A stretch of 64,000 nt of DNA from Sitta carolinensis (lineage: Eukaryota > Chordata > Aves > Passeriformes > Sittidae), in contig CM063294.1 of the NCBI GenBank assembly GCA_032173965.1, forward strand, positions 5,378,452-5,442,451, read 5' to 3'. Every line of letters begins with the position of its first letter. The stretch's first letter is position 1. Under the pieces are notes generated by a model. It worked only from the letters and a program-made list of their open reading frames with translations. It was not told the origin of the DNA and searched no databases. Positions 25,371 to 37,500 of this stretch are shown in pieces. The translations under genes and the position numbers were made by a program.

Positions 25371-28300
25371 AAACGGAAGATCATTTAATCCTTATTAAAT
25401 CCTAAAACAACTAACCAGGATAATAATAGCTAAAGCAAGCACAAAGGAATGGAGAAAGAATAAGGTCCTATATTCTATTCATTTGCTTTAAGATAGACTA
25501 CTAAAAGTAGGAGGAAGAACATTTCCAGGAAGATGGGTTTAATTTGACAGTATATAAATAGCCTGAGCTGAGGATGTAACAATTGCTCTGCCTTTTCTAA
25601 CTCTGAGCAGGGCAGTAACTAGAACTGAGCTGACTATGGAACTGGAATATTTTGCAGCTTATATTTCTTCAATAAGGCTAAGCCAGCTCAAAAGATTTCA
25701 CTGTTGCTCTAACACACAAGCCTTTGATGTTTCCTCATCTTTACATCATAGAAGGAGCTCAAAGGGTTAATTAAAATTTAATGATATCGGCAGTACTTTG
25801 AAAAAGTTATGAACTTGGGTGAGATCAATCACTTTCTTGGACTGTCTGACTTCAAAGCAAACATTATGCAAAGGAAAAAAATTCTCTCATTCTGCATTGA
25901 ATTCATAAGCAAGGATTTCCTCATTAGTGGTCTGTGCATGGAGGAGATTCCAAGTTCAAACTGGAAGAGGTGAGGTGCCAAAAAAATGGTTAATCAGAAT
26001 TTCATGCCTTTGATGCTAGTCACATATTGAATGAATGCATCACTGCAAACCAGGGGACACTTGAACAGTCCCAAAATAGGAAGTCAGGGATTAAGGCACG
26101 AGCAATTTTTTTTTCCAAATTCACATCTTGTTTGCAGAGATTTAGCTAAAACCTCATTAGCTTGTTTATTCACTCTTAGTGACATTCAGCAAAATGTCAA
26201 CTGGAATAACAAAAGTAAAGTTTTTAGACATGTACACATCTCTAGTCCGCATTTGTATTTTTATTTGTTTACTATCTACATTTTATTTGGGCTAACAGCT
26301 TTTACTTTTTGCAGTCTTATTCTGACCTGAAGGTATTACCGTATTTTCTAAGACAAATACATTTCAGATAAAAAAAAAAAAATTATGAAAATCCCCTATA
26401 AGAGATCAGAGTTTACCAGTGATGAGTTAGGTTTATCATGAAGATTAAGAAAAATCTATTTTAATGCACTCAAGTGTTGACAGTAAATCACCATCTCTGC
26501 TCAGCAAAGGCTGTGTAGGGAGCCTGATTCAGCTCCAACCTTGTGTCTTCCTCTAATTCCAACACGAACCTACTGTGCAAAGGTGGAAATATGCTCTGTG
26601 GTATGATCGCTCCTGGAGACTGGCTTTATCACATATTTAATATTGTTCTCCATAAGCAATCTTGGGATGTATTTAGTACACCCATGTGTTAAAAGCTCTA
26701 CAATTCTCAATGCAATTATACACTTACCATGACACATTTATTGCCTCATCCAATGCCTAAAATATATGTCTGAGTTTTTAAACATATCTTTTCATTGACT
26801 GGCTCCTGCTTGAAAATTCCATTTATTTTAAATGTCCTACTCTAGACCTATCTCTGTTCAGGACCATCAGGTCTGATGTTGGGGACACAGCACAAAGAAC
26901 AAGTAAAACTGCTTTGTGCAGAAATGCATTACTGGTGCACCCTGGAAGGTTTAGTGAGAGTGATACCTGTGAAATGTGCAACCAACTTCCTTCCAGGACC
27001 TCTTCAGACTGTTGTGATTGCAGGACTTGCATCATTTATAGGAAGAAAACCATGGGCCTGGCATTCCCTGTTAAAGATGTACTGGTTCATCCAGGCCCTC
27101 TCACAGCAATGCCTGCTTTCTTTCCCCAGATTTGGTGAGCTTTTCTGTTGGTGAATTTTTGTTTTGTTAGGATTTTTTTTAAAACAATTTTTTGTGCCAG
27201 CAGACTTTCAATTCAATGAAATTGGTGTTTTGCCAAGTCACGCTGCAAATCAATGTGTTCTGCTTAATAACTGAAAGGAAGTTTTCTGTTGGACAAGTCA
27301 ATATTCATGTTCTCAGCATTTCAGATGGCCTGTGTAGGTTCACACTCTGCTGATTTTGATGGGCTAGAGTCATCATCATGAAGATGATCTTTTCCACAGT
27401 ATCATAACAAATATTCCAATAAAATTCTGGATTTTGGGTTTATAGATTTCACTTGAATTAGCTCTGTGGTAAAGAGTTCCCACAAAGTGTATTCAACCTC
27501 TTTTAGGGATATAGATGAAAAGGCACCAGTAGCATTTAAAGAACCAAAGCAAATTGATTTTATTTTTGGCACTGACTTTTTCACTTGCCCCTTTAATAGA
27601 CACAAATTCTATAAAATCTATTTCTGCTTTTGAGGTACAAGATAACAATAGCTGTCATTTTTGAGGGGAAAAAAAATTACCTAAAAAATGAGGTAGAGCT
27701 GTCTGTCACTGATGTCAGACGCAGAAAAACAATACAATAAGGTTGAGAAAAGGAACAACAAGACAGCAGCTCATCCTTTCAGACCTGTCTCTCATTTCCT
27801 GACAAACCTGTTGGGAAAAGACAGACAGACAAACCACAAGGTCTTGTCAGCTCCTTGGGAATGGCAAATCCCTGCTCTCCCAGGACAGTTTGTTACAGGG
27901 CTTAGAACACTCCTGTCTGGTCAAGAGAAGGCACAGAAACCATTCTGATCAGGTGAATCTGACCTGTTCTAAGAAGAAGGCACTAGGAGGGAGGATGCCA
28001 GGACAGCAGCTGTGTGGGACAGGACAGGAGAAGGAAGCTCAGGGGAAGGGTGACCACAGCCTCACACTCTCCATGGAGCCTGGGGTCTGCTCGAGGGGTG
28101 CAGCAGGACTCCTCCCTTCTGAAAAGTGCCTGGGAGTCTCCTTGGCAATGCAGAGGTGTCACAAAACAGCCCTCAAAACTCGGCCCCCTTGGCCCTTCCA
28201 GGGCCCTGTTGCAGCTGAAGTGAATGTGTGGGATAGCCCACGTAGTCTGGGATGTGAGCTCATCTGCCTTGATATGTACACACAGAGTGAAACCGGTCTG

Positions 28301-28784
28301 GTTCAAAAAGTCAGGCTTTGATTTGACAGGGAGGTATGAAATACAGAATTCCTTTCCATACTAAGCACCAGTGAAAATTGCATGTGGTTGGTAGTTGACA
28401 TTATTTTGGGGAAAAAGTCATCTTCTTCAGATAAGCCTATTTATGAATGTATACATGTATAACCAGCAGTAATCATGTTTTTCTTTTAGCTTTATATACT
28501 TGTCCAGTAATTTTCTCCAGTGAGATGGCTAAAACACTGGCCAATCATAATTAAAGAGAAATTAAATTAACTTTTTTTCCAAATTAACTACAAATTTTTT
28601 TATTCCTTTATATCAACTTTCTATTAATTTGTTTATAATATTCCAGTAGCCTTGCTTATCTTTAAACTGAACAAAACAATATTGAAACGATATATATTTC
28701 AATAAAGTTCAACGAAGTCACAATATATAAATGCATAGAATTGTAAAACTACTAAACAGGCTAATCAAGGGCAGATCAGGGGAC

Positions 28785-28790
28785 TACTAC
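28785..28790. repeat. Left target-site duplication of the solo LTR
   Basis: TACTAC immediately before the LTR's 5' TG, identical to the six bases directly after its 3' CA (29,086-29,091). The target itself is a (TAC)n trinucleotide, so one alternative register exists, but only six bases match exactly when anchored at the TG/CA ends. Confidence 0.85.
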
Positions 28791-29085
28791 TGTTGTCCCT
28801 GAAAATCAGCCTTCTGATTTCTTTTAGTATAGTGGAGTCAGTTCTCATGAATGGGAAGATAAACAAGAATCATGTTTGCATTCCTTTGTAAAAGATATCA
28901 CCTGATGGACTTCTCAAGTGACCAGTGGAGATGGAGAGGTGGGAACTTCTCTGTCCAATCTCTGGTCACTGTCCAGAAACCTATACATATGAGGTCAACA
29001 ATAAACTGGAGACTTCCTTTCTTCTTCTCTGCCTGAACACCCGTTGTGTGTGTTACTGTGTGTTTCTATCTGCGTCACAGTAACA
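28791..29085 (+). mobile_element. Solo LTR of an endogenous retrovirus with 6-bp target duplication (plus strand)
   Basis: A 295-bp element with TGTTGTCC...CAGTAACA ends (TGTT/AACA inverted termini). It is flanked on both sides by the exact 6-bp direct repeat TACTAC (28,785-28,790 and 29,086-29,091), as left by retroviral integrase. Internal landmarks in order: a CCAAT box (28,955-28,959), a TATA-like TATACATA (28,982-28,989), the polyadenylation signal AATAAA (29,000-29,005), then a pyrimidine- and GT-rich R/U5-like end. No primer-binding site or gag/pol/env follows, and no second LTR is present, so the provirus appears to have collapsed by LTR-LTR recombination. A 6-bp duplication is typical of class II (ERVK/beta- or alpharetrovirus-like) elements. 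Non-coding, and could act only as a promoter, enhancer or poly(A) site. Confidence 0.88.
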
Positions 29086-29091
29086 TACTAC
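29086..29091. repeat. Right target-site duplication of the solo LTR
   Basis: TACTAC immediately after the terminal CA of the LTR, matching the left copy without mismatch. The agreement indicates either a fairly young insertion or chance preservation of a short word. Confidence 0.85.
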
Positions 29092-32000
29092 TACATTTTG
29101 GTGTCTATTTTTTTGGGTTTTTTTTTGTTTTTTTTGTTTTAGTTACTGGGTTTCAAGTTAGGGATGTCTCTACTTAAACTTCCCTGTAGTACCTCGGGCA
29201 GCTCTGTTCCTTAGTACCATATTTGTTCATTTGAATTATTTCTGAAGTCTAGCCTGCTAGATTTATACCCTAGCCAAAAAAACACAGGTAATGCTGCCAG
29301 GGTTAACAAGTTCTCTAAGCAGTTCTAAATAATGGGTACTCTGACTTCAGTTAAGAAGTTAAAATAAAATATCAGCCTGGTTTAGCTATACTATAATCAA
29401 ATTTGAATAAAAGTGAAGGATTTACTGTGACACAAAAGTCTATTACCAATTGTTTGCAATAAAAGTACTTTCACAATTGGGTATAAGCAAATGAAGAGTC
29501 CCAAGCGTTCAAAATGAGAATCAAATTATTTCCTTAAGAGCTACTCCCTACAGCCATTCCTACTGCTGATGACCCCACAGGACAATGGTGTCAGAGGCAG
29601 ACAGAGCTCATGTGTCCCTGGCAGGGAGAGAGGGAAGGTGCAGGTTAGGATGGCTGAACACGTGCACTGCCATGGCTAGCAGTCCACCAGGCACAGCAGC
29701 CCATGGCAGGGACCAGGAGAGACTTCCAGAGGGAATCCCACACTGGAAAGTTCTGTTATACCAGGAAAGACCTTAATGGTTAATGAAAATGAGCTCTGAC
29801 TTTTGGGAATAGAGAAGGAAGTCAGCAGAGGAACAGTTCAGTCAGCTCTCAGACTGTGGGTCTTCTCCAAGACCCTGTGGAGCTGTGACAAACTTCTTTT
29901 ACTTTTATAAAACAATCCCATAACTGAGAAGACCCCGAGGAAGGTGTCAGGCAAAGAAACAAACCCTTTTTGATGACAGACAATCACTTATCTTAATAAC
30001 AGCTTTTACTGTTCACCCCAAAGACTTTCAAGTTCTTTATTTTAAAAATATATAACATTGCTAAATGCAATACCAAGTGCCTTTGGCAGTTGTTACTGTA
30101 TCTCTTTCTGTTCTTCATTTTTCCCATAAAACCTCTATGCTGTAAAGGGGAAACTGGTTTAAAAAAAAATAAAAATTTCACAAAGAGCATTGTAGGAAGA
30201 CAAATGAGAAAATGAGAAAGGGGGAAGTATATGCTATATCCTTTCCAAAGCACATTTATTCTGCCCTAGCATGTGTTTCATTGTCTCAAGGGTGCAGTTT
30301 AGCTGCTTTTCTACTTCCAAGCAGATACAGTGCCTTTATAGCCCCTGAACATCTCCTATTACATCACTACCACGCTGAATACCAAAAGGATGACATGGAT
30401 TCAAAATGCTCAAATGGTGTGGTTCTGTTAAATACTCATTAAGCCAAAAAGTTTCTAAAGATTCCAAGTTGGAGGCCTATATTCCCTTAGTACCTCTTAT
30501 TCTTAATAAGTCTCTTTAGTCTGTGGAGAGCGTGAATTATTATTTCATCCTGTAGAAGATGAAAATAGCAAGGGGAAAAAACAAAAAGAACCGCCCTTGG
30601 AAATAACAGAATTGCATTTTAGCAAGCTGTCATTTGTATTGGGAATGTTGATCATTTGAAGTTTTTACTTGGGGGCTACTTTTGTGGTTGTTCTGTCTTT
30701 GTGACAGTACATTCAAACAATTCCTCCTCTTAACATTACAAGATAAAAGTGTGACCAACAAGTGAGTTTTCATATGACTTTGTAATTGGGGGAATATAGG
30801 TCCACTCTGCATCCTGTTATAATAGCAAGTTTGTGCAAAATAATTAATTGTATTTAAACTGTCTTATGAGTTTAATACATTGGTGTTAAACTGCTAGTTT
30901 TGGTTATTTTGACATTCTTAACAGAGACTCTCTCTCAGTTCTGCAAGGATTAAAAAAAGAGATAATATATTAAGATTTTAGCTTGAATTCGAGTGGCATT
31001 TCAAGTGGCACAAAGCAAGAACCACTTAAAGTGCTGTGGTAGGTTGACCATTAATACAATAAAATGAGATAGTTAAAATTCAGTGCCTTTGATAAACTAA
31101 ATAATTTTATGTGTCATATGAACATAACTATTTCTGGGTTGATCCAAACCAGAAAAGTATAAAAAATTTTACATTTCTAGGTTTAAGACAGATTTTCAAT
31201 AAAGCATTGTGACTACATCCTTACACCGAAGTAATTGGAATTGCTGCAATGTTGTTGCTACACTGGTTTGAGTGCAGAAAAAATTGCAGAAATAAATAAC
31301 ATCTTTCATTAGACAAAGTGATTTCATTGGAAAAACCAGACACATTTATTAATAACAGCCATTCTTTAGATCCTAAAGAGATGCAAAATGTGTTTTAGAA
31401 AAAGAATCAATCTAATAACCTAAAATCTGAGGGAAAGAGATGAACACCTTCAGAACCAAGAGGGGTGACAATGTCCATATCCACTCTTTCAAGAATAAAA
31501 CTAACTTTTGTTTCAGCAAGTTATTTCTTAGATGATGGTTACACTCCTTTACAATTATCTGCACCCTTTATATTTAAGGGTTATCACATGATAAAGCTAA
31601 ACACATTTTTTGGTTCCAAAAATTGCATCCTATATTATATCTCAAATTTTCAGCTGCCTGCAGCTTAATAGAAAAGCTAGAGCTTCAATGCCTGGTCATA
31701 GAGGGAGAAAATTCATCAATAGTAAAGAGATTATACTTCAGTCCCCATAATACGAGTGTCAAGAACAAGCAGTGCATGGGGTTTTGAAAAGATCATTGCA
31801 CAGATAGATAAAATTCTTTCTTTACAGATCACCAGGAGACCTAAGCATCAGTGAACCCAATTTTTGAAGCCTTCAGAGGCACTACACTGGTGGAGATACT
31901 GCAGTGGAAGTACTTGGTAGTACAGCAGTAGGAGCATGCCACCCTGCCCACACAGTCCTGGCTGGAATTATTCTTCTTCCACAAGGCACACACAGAATCA

Positions 32001-33540
32001 TAAAGTGAAATCATTGCTTCTGGATGAAATAAGCTCTCATGGGTAAAGCTCAGTCCTGTTACTGTGCTCAATGGTTCCTTTGCCAGCACAGACAGTAAAA
32101 ACTTCCCACTATACTTATTTGCCTTTTTTTGTAGTTTAGACCTGGCCTAGGGCTCAGTCCTTCACATAGAGTTGTAGATCTATTCATTTGTGAAACTAGG
32201 ATTTAAATAAACAGGACACCTGTGGAATACCTACTACCTTTAAAATGACTTCAACATATACTTAAGTGCTATGCTGTTTGTCTTTTTAGAACATCTGGAT
32301 CTGCTCTTATCTGAATGTGATATCAAGGCATCTTTGCCTTTTCCATCTACATATTTCCTTCGATATGCAAAATGTTTACATTTTCTCTAACTAAAAAAAA
32401 CCAGCAAAACAATAATAACTCATCCTGTATTGCCAGAATATTTTGACAGTCAAACATCCAAAAATATAAATAAATGTTTCCAGCTTTCATCTTCTCAAAC
32501 AGCAAAAATGCAGCCACATCTCAGCCGAGATCACAATGGTGAACAAGTGAGACAGCTCTGTAACAAAACAACTTAGACTTACAGGGCTCAAACTCTACCA
32601 ACCTTCCTGGTCTTGTCTGAAGGTAGGTACAGATTTCTGGGATTCCAGGGGGATTCAGACTCCATTAAACAGGATTTTGAAAACTGAGTTTATCTAGCCA
32701 ACTAAACCAACTGTTAACACTCCACAGAAGCTGTGTGAGGTCCCAATATTCTAATGGCTTCTCTGGATGCACATTCAAGACTTAAACACCTTGATATGTC
32801 AATATATTTCTGGACTAAACAATAAAATAAATTGGAATAGAAATCCCTGTTAGTTTGCTGTGAATTATTTAAGCAGAACTCCTACTAGTGCCCAAGGTCA
32901 GCAGGGGGATAGCACATTCTCACAGTCGTGCTCTGTGCCATCTGCCAGGAGCAGCTCTGTGTTGGTGCTGGGAGCAGACTGACAGAATGAGGTTAGCTGG
33001 GGCAGGCAATAAGACACAGCCAAAGCCTGGCATCCACACACTTCCCAGTAACATTAATGAACTGTGTGAACAGGAGTGCATCCACACTATTCTTCCAAAC
33101 AGAATGCCTTAACAGCCTTGAGAAAAGGACAGCCAACCTTGCTTTCCCAGCTGTACTTGTACAGCCATATGAAATGCAGAGGCATGAGGAGGAGAAGCAT
33201 TTGGAAAAGAAGAGACATTCAAGATTTGACTTCACTGGTAGATTTCTTCTTGCAAACCAAACCAAGAGGAAACTACAAATGTGCACTGAATACTGGGTGT
33301 TGAGTGGTGGTCTTTTCACCCACCATATAGCAAAGAAGCAGCCACAGCTCTGCAACAGAACCAGTAGAGAGAAAAGAACAAAGATTCAGTAGTGTCTGTA
33401 ACAGAGCAAATCCAATTTCTTTCGTGTGTGCGCAACACCTCTATTTTGTAAATAAGAACAATGAGAATGCATAAACCACTCTATTCTGAATCTCACAATC
33501 CCAAGGAGTCATGGCAATTTCTCTATAGTTCAACATGCAA
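29092..33540. other. AT-rich unique sequence, no gene seen
   Basis: It begins with a T-rich low-complexity stretch (29,107-29,142). A GC-richer patch at 29,580-29,770 and overlapping frames at 32,990-33,392 (120 codons minus, 111 and 75 plus) carry no recognised domain and shadow one another. No retroelement or RNA gene recognised. Confidence 0.65.
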
Positions 33541-33900
33541 GATTATTCCCTGAAATAGGTCTGGCCACAAAACACCTGTGCTAATGGCAGAAGCTTCTTC
33601 TGCTGCCTTTTCTCGTCACCTCAACACGGTAATGAGAACAGAAAGCGTGTAAAGCTGTGAAGGTTAGTGGGATTGCTGGTTTCCATCAGATACACGACCT
33701 GGTAATGAATGACTGACAGGCTCTCTGAAGGGAAATGCATAACACAGGCAAGAACCTGGCCCTCAGATGGAAATTTGATGGCTGGTAAAAGACTTGTTAA
33801 GATTCACATCAGAATCAGGAATATCACTGCAACTGCTTCCATGACAACAAAATATAATGTCATAATGCATATTACGATTTCATGACAGGATGAAGCCTGT
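33541..33900. promoter_or_regulatory. Candidate conserved non-coding element
   Basis: A repeat-free block with E-box-type CACCTG, CAGATGG, homeodomain-type TAATG words and an even base composition that stands out from AT-rich surroundings. No frame spans it. Conservation is suspected from texture only. Confidence 0.25.
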
Positions 33901-35640
33901 TTATCCAGGCAGCCTCTTCAGCACTGAACAGGATCGGAAGAATAAGAGTTCACTTTGGGAACAAGTATACTAATAATAATTTAAATATATATATTTTTTC
34001 TTTGTTATAGAGATGGAGAAAAAAGGTTTATTAAGTGCAGGTTGTTTCCATCTCAACTATGATCAATACTTACAGTAACAGTACCTATATGTATCAGGTT
34101 GCAAAACAGTTGAGTTCTTTGCTTACATCAACATTTTTTGTCCTTTCAACAGAGTATATTAATCATAAAATAAACTGTCTTCTTTTTTCATGCACAATAT
34201 AGCAGTGATTAAGGCTGGCAAATCATTAATGTTTCCATCTCATCTCTTTTTTCTATCTTCTCTGAGAACTGTGCCCTGTTGCCTCTGTTCCAGCACTAGG
34301 ATTCCTCTTGTTTACACACCTAAAATCAAGTTTTATACCATGCTACTTTCCTGTCCTGCAGAAACTCCATCTATTAATACACAAACACCTAATTTTTCTT
34401 TGCCTGCACGGACAGAGTTTCTGTATTAAAGATACTGCTCAGATACACATACTGCTCCTATAAATCCCATCAGTATCAGACAGAATCAAACTGGAATGCC
34501 CACATTAAATCCTGATCCTGGGCACTGGTTTCTCTGGGAACCCACACCCTCCGGTATCCTGCACAGATGGAAAGAACCTCTTGTGTTCTGGTGGAGAGAA
34601 CGAGGGAGAAACCAATGACTTCCACCAGGACTCAGCTCAAGTATCTGAACAATAATCCAAAGTTCTTTTGCAAGTCTATACAACACAATTTTACTGTACA
34701 GCCTGATGGAAATACAACAAAGCTGGCAGTAAATAGCTGGGAAATTCCAATGGCTGACCAGTATAATCCTTACTGGGCTATCAAATGCCATCTCCATGAG
34801 CAGGACTGAGCAGCTGGAGTGGGTGAACATTACAGGCCTGTCAGGACTGGTACTGCTGGGACCCTGGCATGGCAACAAGCTGCAAAAATTGTTCCTATTC
34901 AAAACCAGTCCAGCAGACACCCTCTCCATGCTCCAGTTATCAACCTAATCCAACAAAAACAAACAAAAGCAAAGTAAATAACGGGTAAAAGCATGTAAAA
35001 TTAATTTCCTCATTCCTGCCAAGAACTATATATATTTTTTTTTTTTAAAGTGTGCCCATCCTGGGAATGAATAAAGGTCCTCACTGAAACAAACATCTAA
35101 ATGGTCATACATTAAAGCAGCCATGACAGGACGGTGATAAAGTCACTGCAGCTCTGTTTTAAATGATTTTCTAATGTCAGGAACATTATGGATTCCTTGT
35201 GAAAGAAGCATATAAAACCTTAACTCTTCTATTTTTCATATTTAGTTTAAGGATTTCACTTCAATCAGCTTTCCCTACTTCCTTTTCAGAACTATCCTTG
35301 GCTGAGTGGCTAAGACTGCCAGTGAATACATAACAGTAGTTAAGCAATAATTTTCCCCTAGGAGAAAATTACTTTTTGCATAGAATAAAAAGGAATTAAA
35401 TTATTTGAGGTTCAAGAAATAAATTTCTCAACACAATGAATCTATTTCTTTATTATTTTTAGTGCAGAGAAATGCTTTTTTTCCAAATTATGTGTGTAAT
35501 ATAATAAAGACTGCATGCATAATTTTTAACCTTTCTGAAATAACTATGTAAAAATTATAAAAACAGTCACAAGAACAATGTTCATGATATGCATGGCCTA
35601 ATTACATGCTGAGAACATTTGTTCGGATTTTTTTTTTTTT
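33901..35640. other. Unique sequence, one 147-codon minus frame, no supported gene
   Basis: The minus frame 34,486-34,929 overlaps a plus frame (34,567-34,809) and has no recognisable domain or splice context. T-rich runs near 35,035-35,046 and 35,629-35,642. Nothing else recognised. Confidence 0.6.
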
Positions 35641-35765
35641 TTACAGTCTGAAATTCACCTTTTTTTGTTTTCAGAAGCCATAGAAATAGCACAGTACACT
35701 TTTCAGAATAATGCAGCTGTCATAATAGGAATATGCAAATCATGATTGTTTAAGATGATCTTTTT
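35641..35765. promoter_or_regulatory. Candidate regulatory stretch with a perfect POU octamer
   Basis: Contains the consensus octamer ATGCAAAT (35,733-35,740) in the context AATATGCAAATCATGATTG, with CAGCTG (E-box, 35,714-35,719) nearby. An octamer alone occurs by chance about once or twice in a window this size per strand, so the annotation is tentative. Confidence 0.25.
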
Positions 35766-37320
35766 CCTCAAAGACTTTTATCAAATGTGACTCATATAGA
35801 AGGGTCTTATTAGAAGATAAGAAATATTATTCCCTCCTTTGATATATTACTCTCAAAATAATGCTACTGAATCAGACAGCAATTACCTTACTTGTACCCA
35901 GAAGCAGTTTATTCCTACTAAGTCCCACACTTTGCTACAATTGCTTTCATATTTGCCAAAGGAAAATGTTAAAATATTAATAATCCAGTAACCTATTCCA
36001 TGACAGTGAATCACTGGTTTGAACTTTTGTTTCAGTCACACATACACGAAGAGCTAAACTTTAATATAAGCACAGAAATGGGAGTAGATACATTATAAAG
36101 GTTGTAATAACAGGTCTTAATATTCCTGCTAGCATGAAATAACCAGCAGCACCAGCCACAACCGACTTCAGCAATACAAAAAAAGAGGCATGTGTACTTC
36201 TATTGTCTTGTGTTCCATTTAGGAAAGCAAAGTTAATGGCTGAGAAAATTCTGGTTGGAATGGCAAAGAGCAACTATCCCAGTTTAGAGTTCCTTGGTGT
36301 TTTTACCCAAGATTTCCTTTTCCTTTCAAGCAGCTGAGGAAGTATTTGTAAATGTCATTACTGCAAACGCTGTCAGTGCTGCTCATTACATTAAACTTGC
36401 TCAGGACAGCTATGGGGGCTCACACACCTTAGAGGAGAAACTGGCCATGTTATAGGAGGTGGAGAGAAATGCTCAGGCACCACAGGAAAAGCTCTTTAAA
36501 AGGGCACACCTAATTGTGTGCGAATATAATTGAAAACAAGGTGTTTTCATTATAAAAATAGTATAAAATCTCATACCTGGATTCACTATTAAGTCTAAAA
36601 CAAATAAATAAACTACTGTTTTCAATTCATGCTAGTCATCATACTTCAAGAGAAAGCTCTTATATTTTTTTTTTTTTTTCTATTATGTGAATTAAACAAT
36701 TGCAAATGCTGCTATTTAGGTTGTGGTTAAATCCAAATGTATATTTAAAGAATGAAGTAAAAAACACAGCAATTTAAATGTTCAGGGTTTTTTTCATTTG
36801 GTTGAGTTTTTTTTAAATTTAATAACCAGTAACACTAAAAACTAATTAAAATACTCTAAATAAATACCAAGGAATATTTACACAAATGCAAACCCCCAGT
36901 TTGCCTTAGTATTTTTAAAACTCTATTTCTTTTCACATAAACTTAGTGGGTTTGTGTGTTTAGGTGTGGTGTGTGGGGTTTTTTGGTGGTATTTTTGTTT
37001 TGTTTTGTTTTTCCCTCAAATACCAGTATCTTACTGGAAAGAAAAAACTCATGAAAATCACCAAAAATATCTTTTAATTTAAAGGTTTGAGTAGGAATTG
37101 GTAGGGAGCCATCTTGACACTGACTGCCAGCCTCGCTGATGTATTTAAATCCAGTTCCTGTTTACAGTCACCTGCTCAGGGCACAAAATGCAGGAGACAC
37201 AGGGAGATGGCAAGTGACAGGTATGGAATACTGAAAGAAGTAATTTGATTGAATTCAATTTGGAAATTGATTGAAATTCATTTGCATACGAAATATGTTG
37301 TGCAATTTGTTGAGCTGAGG
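35766..37320. other. AT-rich unique sequence with low-complexity tracts
   Basis: No gene. T run at about 36,665-36,679. GT-rich and then (GTTTT)n-like low-complexity sequence at 36,948-37,013. Confidence 0.65.
36948..37013. repeat. GT-rich / (GTTTT)n low-complexity tract
   Basis: TTTGTGTGTTTAGGTGTGG is followed by GGGGTTTTTTGGTGG and a run of TTTTG units. An imperfect simple repeat with no unit long enough to suggest a minisatellite. Confidence 0.7.
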
Positions 37321-37500
37321 CTGCATGCAGAGCTGGCTTTGCGGGCTGTGCAGCTGGGGTCCCGCAGGGCCAGGCAGGGGCTCTGCTCCCCAGGAGCTGC
37401 TGCCCTGCCTGCCCTGGGCACCCACTGTGCCCCTTCCTCCAGCACCCATCCTCCGTGCGGGCTCCTGCCCTGCCGGGGGGCTTCTCCTCCCTCTCTGTAA
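37321..37500. other. GC-rich patch of unknown origin
   Basis: About 180 bp of strongly GC-rich sequence with sharp edges inside AT-rich DNA. Open frames overlap on both strands (94-96 codons) and no domain is recognised. The sharp edges suggest a fragment of an inserted element, possibly an LTR, but no TG...CA ends or poly(A) signal were found. Confidence 0.35.

Larger units (their letters stand above)
23061..28790. other. Unique sequence, no gene seen
   Basis: AT-rich DNA with T runs at about 24,713-24,726 and 25,353-25,370. A GC-richer patch at about 27,980-28,310 shows overlapping frames on both strands (143 and 107 codons) and no recognised domain. A stretch at 26,870-27,140 has two overlapping plus frames and a pyrimidine-rich CAG word near 27,128, but no exon can be defined. 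No retroelement tail was recognised. Confidence 0.6.

Noticed and set aside
34486..34929. 147-codon minus-strand open frame
   Set aside because: A plus-strand frame is open across the same bases, no motif is recognised, and there is no exon context.
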